This document shows, one piece after another, positions 1 through 8,108 of a stretch of DNA of 64,000 bases. Each line of letters opens with the position of its first letter. Position 1 is the stretch's first letter. Below the pieces are notes generated by a model. That model saw only the letters and a program-made list of their open reading frames with translations. It did not search any database and was not told the DNA's origin. The translations under genes were made by a program, and so were the position numbers. Source of the stretch: JBDTSW01 sp963799815 (GTDB lineage: Bacteria; Actinomycetota; Thermoleophilia; Solirubrobacterales; 70-9); NCBI GenBank assembly GCA_963799815.1, contig CAWCYG010000001.1, positions 499,713 through 563,712 on the forward strand, in the 5' to 3' direction.

Positions 1-41
1 TGGCGATCCTCGTGCTCATGGTCTGGAAGCCGGGGGCCTAA
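1..41 (+). CDS. C-terminal end of a membrane protein (partial)
   Basis: Only the last 13 codons are in the window, read from base 3 and ending in TAA at 39-41. The residues (AILVLMVWKPGA) are a hydrophobic segment closed by a short basic/proline tail. The following gene ends the same way (ALWAMTTKPV), so the two may be tandem relatives. Its stop is 2 bases before the next GTG start, implying co-transcription. Function cannot be assigned. Confidence 0.5.
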   Translation, partial: AILVLMVWKPGA

Positions 42-43
42 GG

Positions 44-484
44 GTGGATCTCCTCCTCTTCCTCCACATCCTGGGCGGCGCGACGCTGGTGGGCGCGCTC
101 GTCACGGCCGTCTGGTTTCTTCTCGCAGCCCGCCGCACGGCCTCATTCGATGGCGTGCGCTGGGCCTGGCGCACGCTCCTTTACGCCGCGCTCCCCTCGT
201 ATCTCCTCATGCGGGTCGCAGGACAGCTTCTGGCCGACGATCTCGGCCTCGCCGACGCCGATTTCGCCTGGATCACGATCGGCTTCATCGTCGGCGACGT
301 CGGCGCCCTGCTCCTCAGCGCTGCCCTGATCGGAACCGGGGTCGCGGTCCGCATGGCAGGCCGCTCGGACGGCCGGGCGGCGAACCCGTCGAGCGCCGGC
401 CTCTCGATCGCCGCGGGCGCGACGAGCATCCTGATCGTGGCCTACCTGGTCGCCCTCTGGGCGATGACGACGAAGCCCGTCTAG
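44..484 (+). CDS. Small integral membrane protein, four predicted TM segments
   Basis: The 146-residue protein starts at GTG 44, just after the previous stop. Hydrophobic stretches near residues 2-27, 42-60, 75-105 and 120-142 suggest four membrane helices joined by short charged loops. No catalytic motif is visible. Organisation and the hydrophobic-then-KP tail resemble the partial upstream product. I do not recognise a characterised family; an uncharacterised DUF2269-like membrane protein is possible. Confidence 0.6.
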   Translation: MDLLLFLHILGGATLVGALVTAVWFLLAARRTASFDGVRWAWRTLLYAALPSYLLMRVAGQLLADDLGLADADFAWITIGFIVGDVGALLLSAALIGTGVAVRMAGRSDGRAANPSSAGLSIAAGATSILIVAYLVALWAMTTKPV

Positions 485-526
485 AGCCATTTCAGGGTCG
501 GCGGGTGCACTAGCCTGCGCCTCCGC

Positions 527-991
527 ATGGACTTCTTCGAGGCGACGACGCAGGGGCTCGGCCTCGCCCTCGCTGCCGGCATGATCGGCGGCGCCATCAC
601 CGGCGCGGTGAGCCCGCGTGAGCACGGGCTGGTCGCCTCGGTCCTCTTGGTGATCGCTGGAATCGGCGCGGCTTATCTCTTCGGCGCCTCGCTCGAGACG
701 GCGAACGATCATCCCGCGTGGCCGGGCTGGTTCGTCGGCGCGCTCGTTGGCGTCTTTGCCTTCGTCGTCATCCGCAGCGTCGTCGCCGGCGCCTCGGCGC
801 GGGCGGGGGAGGGCGGTTCGGCGGCAGTCATCGCTGCGATCGCGATCGCGGCTGCCGCCGTGCTCGCGGCCCTCTCGCTCACTCCCGCGGCGCCGGTCTC
901 GATCGTGGTCGCGCTCGCCCTCGTCTTCATGGGGATCCAGCGCCGCCGCCGCGCGAGCGAGAAGTACGAGGGGCTGCGGATCCTGCGTTAG
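527..991 (+). CDS. Hypothetical integral membrane protein
   Basis: The 154-residue protein begins at ATG 527. It has Ala/Gly/Val-rich hydrophobic segments around residues 10-30, 36-55, 63-87 and 98-138, and a basic C-terminus (QRRRRASEKYEGLRILR). The Gly-rich first helix (AAGMIGGAITGAVSP) recalls DUF4126-like membrane proteins, but this is a weak resemblance. It lies 42 bases after the previous membrane gene on the same strand. Confidence 0.6.
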   Translation: MDFFEATTQGLGLALAAGMIGGAITGAVSPREHGLVASVLLVIAGIGAAYLFGASLETANDHPAWPGWFVGALVGVFAFVVIRSVVAGASARAGEGGSAAVIAAIAIAAAAVLAALSLTPAAPVSIVVALALVFMGIQRRRRASEKYEGLRILR

Positions 992-1030
992 CGGGCGGTC
1001 GCGAAGCCCTCCAGCGCTAGCCTCGAAGAC

Positions 1031-2644
1031 GTGCCCCGCAAGCTCTGTCTGATCGTCGTCGACTCGCTGCGCACGGACATGCTGCTGCGGACCGTCGTCG
1101 CCGGCGACGCCCCGAATTTCGGTGCGCTGCTCGACCGCGGCGAGCTCATCCCCGACTGCGTCTCCTCCTTCCCCACCGTCACCCCGGTCTGCAGCGCCGA
1201 CATCGTCACCGGCGTCGGCCCCGGCCCGATGCCCGACGGCTCGCCCGGTCACGACATCGTTGGGATGAACTGGTACCACCGGGTCGAGCAGCGCTACGTG
1301 GAGTACGGCAACTCGCTCGAGGCAACTCGCGCCTTCGGCCTCTTCCGGGCGCTCTACGACATCGTCTACAACCTGAACATGTCCCACCTCTCACCCGAGG
1401 TGGAGACGATCTTCGAGCGCTTGGGCGACGCCGGGGTGCGAAGCGCCTGCACGCCCTTTCTCGTCTATCGCGGCCGCACCCGCCACGAGGTTGGGCTCGA
1501 GGGCCTCTTGCGCAGGGCTGCCGAGGCCGCCAAGTTCCACCACGCGACGTGGGGGCCCGAGGAGCTCTTCTGGGGCGAGCTCTACGCCAGCCGTCGCGTG
1601 CCGTGCAAGCCGACCCTCGCCCGCCCCGGCACGCGCGACGAGTACTCGGGCTGCGTTGGGCGCGAGCTCCTGCGCGACGACGCCTACGACTTCCTCCTCT
1701 TCTCCCTTCCCGACAACGACTACCACTCCCACCGTGGCGGGCCGGAGGGGCAGAGCTCCTCGATCGCGCTCGCCGACGCCGCCTTCGGCGCGCTGGTGGA
1801 TGCGGCGGGCGGCATCGATGCCTTCTGCGATCAGCACACCGTGATCCTCACCGCCGACCACGCCCAGTCCGACGTGGACGAAGGGTTCGACGTCGTCGAG
1901 GCGTTCGCCGACGAATGGCGGGTCCTGGGCCCCAACGACCAGAGCCCCGAGGCGGCCGAGCTCGCGGTCAGCCCGACGGCGCGAGCCGCAGGGATCTACG
2001 TTCTCGCCGGTGGCGGGCGGCGGCTGCGCGCCCACGCCGACGCCCGGGAGCGGATGCGAAAGCGCCGCGAGGTCGACGTGATCGCCTGGCTCGCCGGCCC
2101 CGACGGCAAGCCCGTGGATCGCTCGGCCGTTGGCCTCGCCTCGCTGGAGGGGGTCGAGGCCGTGATCGAGGCCGGCACCGGCAGCGTGAACGGTGCGGCG
2201 GGAGAGCTCCGCTTCCGGCCCGGCTCGAGCGTCGAGGACCTCCGCGGTGGCCGCTGGGATCTGGCCGGCGAGCTTTCGGTCCTCGGGATCGAGCACCGCG
2301 ACGAGCAGGTCGTGAGCGAGAGCCACCCGGACCCCCTGGCGCGCCTTTGGTCGGCGCTCGTCGCGGGGCATTCCGGCGACCTGCTCGTCTCGCTCTCTCC
2401 CGGGTTCGAGACCCTGGACTGGGGTGGCATGACACACGCCGGCGGTGGCAGCCACGGCGCTCTCGAGGCCGAGGACTCCCTGTTGCCGCTTCTCCTCGTG
2501 GGCTGCGAGCCGGGACTCGCCGATACGCGCGAGCAGTGGCGGATCAGCGACATCGCCGAGCTCGTCGCGGATCACTTCGGAGTTGACGCGCGCCCGGAGG
2601 CCGAGAGCGCCCAGGCCGCGGCGGACCCCGCCCTACGATCCTGA
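1031..2644 (+). CDS. Alkaline phosphatase-superfamily phosphodiesterase/nucleotide pyrophosphatase-like protein
   Basis: The 537-residue protein starts at GTG 1031. The N-terminus LCLIVVDSLRTDML carries the first metal-binding Asp of the alkaline phosphatase superfamily. FPTVTPVCSADIVTG places the Thr nucleophile position typical of type I phosphodiesterase/nucleotide pyrophosphatases. Further metal sites appear as SLPDNDYHSHRGG near residue 230 and ILTADHAQSD near residue 275. A His close to the C-terminus (THAGGGSHGALEAED) fits the last metal ligand. There is no signal peptide, so it is probably cytosolic. Substrate is unknown; phosphodiesters or phosphonates are typical. It is 4 bases ahead of the GtrA gene. 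Confidence 0.8.
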   Translation: MPRKLCLIVVDSLRTDMLLRTVVAGDAPNFGALLDRGELIPDCVSSFPTVTPVCSADIVTGVGPGPMPDGSPGHDIVGMNWYHRVEQRYVEYGNSLEATRAFGLFRALYDIVYNLNMSHLSPEVETIFERLGDAGVRSACTPFLVYRGRTRHEVGLEGLLRRAAEAAKFHHATWGPEELFWGELYASRRVPCKPTLARPGTRDEYSGCVGRELLRDDAYDFLLFSLPDNDYHSHRGGPEGQSSSIALADAAFGALVDAAGGIDAFCDQHTVILTADHAQSDVDEGFDVVEAFADEWRVLGPNDQSPEAAELAVSPTARAAGIYVLAGGGRRLRAHADARERMRKRREVDVIAWLAGPDGKPVDRSAVGLASLEGVEAVIEAGTGSVNGAAGELRFRPGSSVEDLRGGRWDLAGELSVLGIEHRDEQVVSESHPDPLARLWSALVAGHSGDLLVSLSPGFETLDWGGMTHAGGGSHGALEAEDSLLPLLLVGCEPGLADTREQWRISDIAELVADHFGVDARPEAESAQAAADPALRS

Positions 2645-2648
2645 GCCC

Positions 2649-3155
2649 ATGACCGACGCCGTCGAGACCGCTCCCCCGAGGGAGCCGCAGAGCCCCCTCG
2701 CCTACGCGGCCCATCGCAGCTGGGCTCTGTTGCGACGGATCGGGATCGGCGCGCGCGAGCCGACCAACTGGGTCCAGCTCTTCAAGTTCGGAGTGGTCGG
2801 GGCCACCGGCTACGCGGTCAACCTGATCGTCTTCGCGATCCTCGTCGAGGGGCTCGGCGTCCACCACATCGCCGCCGCGATCGGAGCCTTCCTGGTCGCG
2901 GTCACCAACAACTTCCTGCTCAACCGCCACTGGACCTTCGACGCCGCGGGCGGCCACGCGGGCGAGCAGGCCTGGCGGTTTCTCGCGGTCAGCCTGATCG
3001 GCCTCGGCGTCAACCTCGGCGTGCTCGCGCTGCTGGTCGACGGCGCCGAGCTCGCAGAGCTGCCCTCCCAGGCGATCGCCGTGGCCGTCGCGATGCCCGT
3101 CAACTTCCTGGGCAACAAGCTGTGGACGTTCGAGTTCCTGGCGGGCCGGCGGTAG
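2649..3155 (+). CDS. GtrA family membrane protein
   Basis: This 168-residue protein starts at ATG 2649, right after the preceding stop; longer upstream starts would overlap that gene. Four hydrophobic helices carry GtrA hallmarks: FGVVGATGYAVNLIVF in TM1, NNFLLNRHWTF between TM2 and TM3, and MPVNFLGNKLWTFEF at the end. GtrA proteins are thought to flip or hand over polyprenyl-linked sugars during cell-surface polysaccharide modification. No glycosyltransferase partner lies beside it, so the substrate is unknown. Confidence 0.88.
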   Translation: MTDAVETAPPREPQSPLAYAAHRSWALLRRIGIGAREPTNWVQLFKFGVVGATGYAVNLIVFAILVEGLGVHHIAAAIGAFLVAVTNNFLLNRHWTFDAAGGHAGEQAWRFLAVSLIGLGVNLGVLALLVDGAELAELPSQAIAVAVAMPVNFLGNKLWTFEFLAGRR

Positions 3156-3160
3156 GCGGC

Positions 3161-3517
3161 TCAGTCCTCGTGCAGGGCGTCGTCCAGCTCGGGGCCGCTG
3201 CCGGGTTTGTCAGCGACCTCCTCGAGCACGCCGAGCAGCTCCACCACGCGGCAGACGAGCAGGCGCTCCTCGTCGACCTCGACCCAGGCGCCCGCGGAGG
3301 CGGGGAAGAAGACGTGGTCGCCTGGCCGCACCGGCATCTTCACGCCCGCCTGCTCCCACCAGTCGACCCCGGGCCCGACCTCGAGCACGATCCCCTGCTG
3401 CGGCGGGGCCTCCGTGGTGCCGGGCGGCACCACCAGCCCAGAGCCGCGCATCCGGTCGGGCTCGAGCTCCTTGATCACCACGCGGTCGAAGAGCGGTCGC
3501 AGGTTGTGCCGCGGCAT
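3161..3517 (-). CDS. groES: GroES/Hsp10 family co-chaperonin with C-terminal extension
   Basis: The 118-residue protein has the Hsp10 fold signature: RPLFDRVVIKELEPD at the start, a glycine-bearing mobile-loop region (GSGLVVPPGTTEAP), VLEVGPG, and VRPGDHVFFPASAG. It is longer than the usual 95-100 residues because of an acidic tail after residue 95. No groEL lies beside it, and neither CIRCE nor HAIR repeats are seen upstream, so this may be a stand-alone or divergent paralogue. It is convergent with gtrA, the stops 5 bases apart. Confidence 0.82.
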   Translation of the reverse strand: MPRHNLRPLFDRVVIKELEPDRMRGSGLVVPPGTTEAPPQQGIVLEVGPGVDWWEQAGVKMPVRPGDHVFFPASAGAWVEVDEERLLVCRVVELLGVLEEVADKPGSGPELDDALHED

Positions 3518-3546
3518 GCCACGAGGGTACGCAAGCGGCGCGGTCT

Positions 3547-3590
3547 ACTGCGGTCATTCAGACCCGCATACGGGCATGGCGGGCCGCAGT
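3547..3590. terminator. Nested inverted repeats upstream of groES
   Basis: The sequence between the MBL/rhodanese stop and the groES start holds ACTGCGG at 3547-3553 paired with CCGCAGT at 3584-3590. Inside is a CCCG-CATA-CGGG hairpin (3563-3574). There is no clear T tract. It could be a terminator of the upstream minus-strand gene or a 5' leader structure of groES. Confidence 0.35.
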
Positions 3591-3619
3591 GGATTCCCGG
3601 GCGCGGATGGCGCCGGCGT

Positions 3620-4996
3620 CTACGCCTGGCCCCGGCCCTCGACGGGACGGCCTTGGCGTCGCCACGTCCCGACCCCGCCGTGGGCGACGTGGACCACGTC
3701 CTCGAAGCCCTCGCGCTGGAGGATCGAGGCGCCGAGCCCGGAGCGCTTTCCGCCTGAGCAGACGGCCGCGATCGCGCCTTCGCGCGGGAGCTCGTCGAGG
3801 CGGTCGCCGAGCTCCCCGAAGGGGATGTGGAGCGAGCCGGGGATGTGCCCCTCGGCGTACTCGTCGGCGTCGCGCACATCGAGAACGAGCGGCGCATCGT
3901 CGGCCTCGAGCCGCGCGGCGAGCTCGTCGACGTCGATCAGCTCGATCCGGGCCACGGATCTGCCCTCCGAGCGCCACGCGGTCATCCCGCCCTCGAGGAA
4001 CCCGGCGACGCCCAGCCCCACGGCCCCGAGGAGCTCCGCCGCCTCCATCTCGTAGCCGTCGGATGCCGCGACCACGACCAGCTTCGCATCCGGATCGACG
4101 ACCCGAGCGACCTTCGTCGCGAAGCCGGTGTCGTAGGCGGACGCCGAGATCGCGCAGGGGATGTGGGCCTCGTCGAACTGCTCGTTCGTGCGGGCGTCGA
4201 CGACGATGGCGCCGTCGGCGACCGCGCTTTCGACCCCGCGCGGGCTGAGCGGCAACGGCGCCGTCGTCTCCTCCCGAAAAGGTCCGCGGTTGAGCGCGAC
4301 CACGTGCTGGACATGCGGCGGCTGCTCGCCCAGGCTCGCGAGCGTCGAGCGCACGAACTCCTCGGGGTCGGTGATCGCGAGCGCGGGGTTGTGCCGGCGC
4401 TCGTATCCGATCGTCGAGGAGCTCTTGTTGTCGATCGCTCCCGACCCGCACATCGACCCGCCGAGGTGACCGGGCCAGAGCTCGACGTCGTCGCCGAGCG
4501 CAAGGACGCGGTCGTGAAGCGAGGTGAAGATCTCGCGCGCGCCCTCCGCCTTCTCGATCGCGAGGTCGGGCCGGGCCACATCGCCGCAGAAGAGCGAGTC
4601 GCCGCCGAGGAGCGCCCACGGCTCGCCCGAGGCGTCGCGGATGAGGAAGGAGGTGTGCTCCGGCCGATGGCCCGGCGTGTGGAGCGCCTCCAGGGCAAGC
4701 TCGCCCAGCTCGAGCCGCCAGCCGTCGGCGAAGGCCTCGTGGGGGTAGTCGACGCCGGCGTCCTCGTGCACGTGGACGGTCGCGCCGGTGGCGGCCGCGA
4801 GTCGCCCGTGCCCGGAGACGTGATCGGCGTGGTTGTGGGTCTCGAGCACGTGCTCGATCCGCACGCCGTGAAGGCGGCCGAGGCGCAGGTAGGGGTCGAT
4901 GTCCCACTGCGGATCGACCACCGCGGCGACCCCGTCGTCGCCGATCAGGTACGAGGCGCAGCCGAGGTCCTCATGCAGAACCTGCCGGAACAGCAT
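3620..4996 (-). CDS. MBL-fold hydrolase with two rhodanese domains (persulfide dioxygenase-like)
   Basis: The 458-residue protein has a metallo-beta-lactamase domain (about 1-240) with the metal motif THNHADH at 53-59, HTPGH near residue 130 and a later LWPGHLGGSMCG segment, the pattern of ETHE1-like persulfide dioxygenases. Two rhodanese domains follow. The second keeps the active-site Cys (AVCSGGKRSG, about residue 413). The first has VVAASDGYE where the Cys loop should be and is probably catalytically dead. Such fusions oxidise glutathione- or low-molecular-weight-thiol persulfides and move sulfane sulfur in the cytosol. It is divergent from the sulfatase gene, 76 bases away. Confidence 0.87.
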   Translation of the reverse strand: MLFRQVLHEDLGCASYLIGDDGVAAVVDPQWDIDPYLRLGRLHGVRIEHVLETHNHADHVSGHGRLAAATGATVHVHEDAGVDYPHEAFADGWRLELGELALEALHTPGHRPEHTSFLIRDASGEPWALLGGDSLFCGDVARPDLAIEKAEGAREIFTSLHDRVLALGDDVELWPGHLGGSMCGSGAIDNKSSSTIGYERRHNPALAITDPEEFVRSTLASLGEQPPHVQHVVALNRGPFREETTAPLPLSPRGVESAVADGAIVVDARTNEQFDEAHIPCAISASAYDTGFATKVARVVDPDAKLVVVAASDGYEMEAAELLGAVGLGVAGFLEGGMTAWRSEGRSVARIELIDVDELAARLEADDAPLVLDVRDADEYAEGHIPGSLHIPFGELGDRLDELPREGAIAAVCSGGKRSGLGASILQREGFEDVVHVAHGGVGTWRRQGRPVEGRGQA

Positions 4997-5024
4997 GGCG
5001 CGGCACGTTATCGCCAGCGAGCTT

Positions 5025-5038
5025 CTAGACTTATCTAG
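5025..5038. promoter_or_regulatory. Inverted repeat between divergent starts
   Basis: CTAGA-CTTA-TCTAG is a perfect 5-bp dyad in the 76-bp gap between the MBL/rhodanese gene (minus) and the sulfatase (plus). It is AT-richer than its surroundings and could be an operator or part of overlapping promoters. No regulator gene is adjacent. Confidence 0.3.
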
Positions 5039-5072
5039 TCAACAAAGCTCCACCGCCCACCCGAGGAACGAC

Positions 5073-6440
5073 TTGAGCCCAGCCACACCGCCGAACATCC
5101 TCTATATCCACTCCCACGACACCGGCCGCTACGTCCAGCCGTACGGCTTCCAGGTGCCGACGCCGAACATCCAGCTTCTGGCCGACCAGGGGGTGCTCTT
5201 CCGCGAGGCGTTCTGCGCGGCGCCGACCTGCTCGGGCTCCCGCGCGTCATTGCTCACCGGCCAGTACTGCCACAACAACGGCATGTTCGGCCTCGCCCAC
5301 CGCGGCTGGGCGCTGAACGACTATCGCCAGCACCTCGTCCACCCGCTGCGCGAGGCGGGCTACCGCTCGGTCCTGATCGGCGAGCAGCACATCTCCGAGG
5401 ATCCGCTCACGATCGGCTACGACGAGGTGATCGAGGTCGACACCACGGCCGCCACCGACGTGGCGCCGATCGCGATCGAGGCGATCTCCTCGGCGCAGGA
5501 GCCGTTCTTTCTCTCCGTCGGGTTCTTCGAGACCCACCGCAACTTCTCGGCGCCGACGTCGGTCCGCGACACGCTCTATTCGCTGCCGCCCCAGAACCTG
5601 CCCGACACCGAGGAGACTCGCGAGGACATGGCGGCGTTCAAGGCGTCGGCGCGCTCGCTCGACCAGGGCATCGGCGCCGTCCTGCACGGCCTTCACCGCT
5701 GTGGCCTCACGGAGTCGACCCTGATCCTCTGCACGACCGACCACGGGCTCGCGTTCCCCAACGCCAAGGCGACGCTTTACGACCGCGGGACCGGCGTGAT
5801 GATGATCATGCGAGGCCCGGGGGGATTTACCGGCGGCAAGGTCGTCGACGCGATGGTCTCCCACCTCGACGTCTACCCCACCCTCTGCGAGGTGGCCGGC
5901 GTCGACAACCCGCCGTGGGTGCAGGGCACCTCGCTCCTCCCGCTCGTGGACGGGCGCAAGGACTCCCTGCACGACCAGATCTTCACCGAGATGACCTTCC
6001 ACGCGGCCTATCAGCCCCAGCGCGCGCTGCGCACGGAGCGCTGGAAGTACATCCGCCGCTTCCACGATCACCCACACCCCGTGCTGGCCAACTGCGACGA
6101 CTCCGCCACCAAGGAGCTCTTGCTGAAGCGCGGCTGGGATCGCCAGCACATCGCCCGCGAGCAGCTCTTCGACCTCACCCTCGATCCCAACGAGGTCCAC
6201 GACCTCTCGGGCAGCCCGGATCACGCCACGCAGCGCGAGACCCTTCGCCGGCGCCTCGAGGAATGGATGATCGCGACCGAGGACCCGCTCCTCGACGGCC
6301 CCGTCGACCCGCCGGCGGGCGCGCTCGTAAACGACATCTCGCAGCTCTCGCCGAGCGACCCACCCCATGTCACGCTGGAGCCGAGCGAGGCGCGCTCGCC
6401 CACCGTCGATGCCCCGCCCAGCGGATTCGCAGACCGATGA
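5073..6440 (+). CDS. Sulfatase (N-sulfoglucosamine sulfohydrolase-like)
   Basis: The 455-residue reading starts at TTG 5073, chosen because AGGA lies 7-8 bases upstream and upstream residues do not look like protein. After NILYIHSHDTGRY (first metal ligands) comes TCSGSRASLLTGQ at about residues 52-64: the Cys at about 53 would be converted to formylglycine, with Gly in place of the usual Pro of CxPxR. CTTDHGLAFPNAK near residue 230 supplies further metal ligands, and RTERWKYIRRF and LYDL-like C-terminal segments are family-typical. No signal peptide is visible, so it is probably cytosolic. It overlaps the sulfotransferase by ATGA. Confidence 0.86.
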   Translation: MSPATPPNILYIHSHDTGRYVQPYGFQVPTPNIQLLADQGVLFREAFCAAPTCSGSRASLLTGQYCHNNGMFGLAHRGWALNDYRQHLVHPLREAGYRSVLIGEQHISEDPLTIGYDEVIEVDTTAATDVAPIAIEAISSAQEPFFLSVGFFETHRNFSAPTSVRDTLYSLPPQNLPDTEETREDMAAFKASARSLDQGIGAVLHGLHRCGLTESTLILCTTDHGLAFPNAKATLYDRGTGVMMIMRGPGGFTGGKVVDAMVSHLDVYPTLCEVAGVDNPPWVQGTSLLPLVDGRKDSLHDQIFTEMTFHAAYQPQRALRTERWKYIRRFHDHPHPVLANCDDSATKELLLKRGWDRQHIAREQLFDLTLDPNEVHDLSGSPDHATQRETLRRRLEEWMIATEDPLLDGPVDPPAGALVNDISQLSPSDPPHVTLEPSEARSPTVDAPPSGFADR

Positions 6441-7397
6441 CCCCCGAGCGCTCCTACCTCGTCTGCGCCACCCCGCGAAGCGGCTCGACCCTCGTCTGCC
6501 AGGCGCTCAAGGGAACGGGCGTCGCCGGCCGTCCCGAGGAGTACTTCGAGGCGCTCCTTCACTCCGGCCGCCCGCGCCGGCCGGAGGAGTACTTCATCGG
6601 CGTCGACGACAAGTCGATCCTCGATCACCTGGGCGAGCGAGGCGTCGGCGACGATCCCCAGCCCCGCTCGCCGCTATGGAGCCGCGCCGCCTACGACCGC
6701 TATCTGGAGTGGGCGATGGAGACCGGCACCACTCCGAACGGCGTCTTCGGCGCCAAGCTCATGTGGGGCTACTTCGGCGACTTCGTAAGCCTGCTGCGAA
6801 ACATCCCCGCGTACCGCGAGCTGCCGCTCGGCGAGCTCTTGCCCGCCGCCTTCCCCAACCTCACCTTCGTGCGGGTGGTTCGGGCGAACAAGATCCGCCA
6901 GGCGGTCTCGCTGTGGAAGGCGGTGCAGACCGCGACCTGGCGCCAGCAGGACGCGAGCCAGGGGATCTCGGTGAGCGGACTCGGCGACGAGTCCGACCAC
7001 CCGCCGTATAAGAGCTTCATCCAGGACCACCGCCCGCAGCTGCGCTTCCACTACGGGGCGATCTCCCACCTGCTCCAGCAGCTTCTGGTCGAGGAGGCCT
7101 CCTGGGACGCGTTCTTCGAGCACTCGGGGATAAAGCCCGTGCTGGTCCTCTACGAGAACTTCGCGGCCGACTACGAGAACGCGACGCTCAACGTCCTCGA
7201 ACCGCCTCGAGCTCGAGCTGCCACAGGGCTTCAGCCCCGAGCCGCGGATGAAAAAGCAGTCGGACGGCATCAACGACGACTGGGTGCGCCGCTACTCCGA
7301 GCTGCGCCTCGGGCACCCAGTTCGACGTCGTCCCGGCTGCCGCGGCGTAGAGGCGACCCGCGCTCGCCAGCGCGAGCTGGACGGACCTGTCCGCTAA
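6437..7397 (+). CDS. Stf0-type sulfotransferase (frameshifted near 7199)
   Basis: The ATG at 6437 overlaps the sulfatase stop. CATPRSGSTLVCQALKGTG near residues 10-26 is the PAPS 5'-phosphosulfate loop, and FVRVVRANKIRQAVSLWKA is the 3'-phosphate-binding segment typical of the Stf0 (trehalose 2-sulfotransferase) family. A surplus base near 7199 breaks the frame; the other frame restores a credible end (QSDGINDDWVRRYSELR) and stops at 7395-7397, or at 7348-7350 if there is a second slip. It would transfer sulfate from PAPS to a hydroxylated, perhaps sugar-containing, acceptor. Pairing with a sulfatase implies controlled sulfation and desulfation of one compound class. Confidence 0.8.
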
Positions 7398-7612
7398 GCG
7401 GAGGCGCTGCGACCGCTGCGCGAGGGCACCGGCTGCGCCCGCCAGATCCGCCGACGGGACTCGGGCTGGCGCTCCTCGAGCGCCCGGGCCCACGTTCCGT
7501 TCGGTCCCCACAGCGCGGAGTAGCAGTCGCCGCAAAGCGTCTCGTCCCTGGGGGTCTGGCGACCGCTCCCGTTGGGAATCTCCGTGAGGCACTGAGCGCA
7601 GAGTTCGACCAT
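7394..7612 (-). CDS. Small four-cysteine zinc-ribbon protein
   Basis: A 72-residue reading starts at ATG 7612. Cys pairs C5-x2-C8 (LCAQCL) and C27-x2-C30 (LCGDCY) are spaced like a zinc ribbon, followed by an Arg/Ser-rich tail. The tail overlaps the sulfotransferase 3' end by 4 bases, tail to tail. Function is unknown; binding of nucleic acid or a partner protein is the usual role of such ribbons. Confidence 0.55.
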   Translation of the reverse strand: MVELCAQCLTEIPNGSGRQTPRDETLCGDCYSALWGPNGTWARALEERQPESRRRIWRAQPVPSRSGRSASA

Positions 7613-7698
7613 CGCTACTCCTATCGGCAGCGGACCGGCGGGCCATAAGCCCTGTCCCCTTAAGGCGCGCCTAGGCACGCCGGGACGGCCGGCGAGCC

Positions 7699-8058
7699 TC
7701 AATCCGACTCGGCGTCCTCCTGCTCGAGGTGGTCGGAGGCGTGGATGCAGACCATCCGGAGCTTCTCGTCGCTGGTTCCCTTGAAGCCGTGCCAGGTGTT
7801 CGGGGGGACGACGACGATCTGCCCGGCTGACGCGTCCACGGCGCCGTCGCCCACGGTGAACCGCACCGTCCCCTCTCGCACCACGAACGTCTCCGAATAG
7901 GGGTGGCGGTGCAGGTCGGCGCCCTGGCCGGCGTCGTGCTCGGTGATGAACATCGTCACGCCCGAGCCATGGTCGCGACCCTCGAAGAGTCGCGCCCGGT
8001 CGCTGCCCGATAGCTCGGCGACTTCGACCGGCTCGTGCTTTGGCTCCGCTTCGCCCAT
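7699..8058 (-). CDS. Cupin-domain protein
   Basis: The 119-residue protein starts at ATG 8058. It has the cupin motif 1 pattern around DLHRHPYSETFVVREGTVRF (His, His, Glu) and motif 2 around VVVPPNTWHGF, giving a 3-His/1-Glu metal site. Small single-cupin proteins of this type are metal-dependent enzymes or sugar-binding sensors; the substrate is not deducible. It is transcribed away from the glycosyltransferase-like gene. Confidence 0.78.
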   Translation of the reverse strand: MGEAEPKHEPVEVAELSGSDRARLFEGRDHGSGVTMFITEHDAGQGADLHRHPYSETFVVREGTVRFTVGDGAVDASAGQIVVVPPNTWHGFKGTSDEKLRMVCIHASDHLEQEDAESD

Positions 8059-8108
8059 GGGGATCGGAACGAGCCTACCGCCGCGGCGGGGATGTGAGAC
8101 TGCGCCGG

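Noticed and set aside
143..1387. Long minus-strand open frame (414 codons) over the first membrane genes
   Set aside because: Charged, Asp/Arg-rich composition typical of antisense shadows in GC-rich coding DNA; plus-strand genes there have TM helices and a phosphodiesterase signature.
3518..3619. Heat-shock operator (CIRCE or HAIR) upstream of groES
   Set aside because: Neither TTAGCACTC-N9-GAGTGCTAA nor CTTGAGT-N7-ACTCAAG is present; only GC-rich hairpins are seen.
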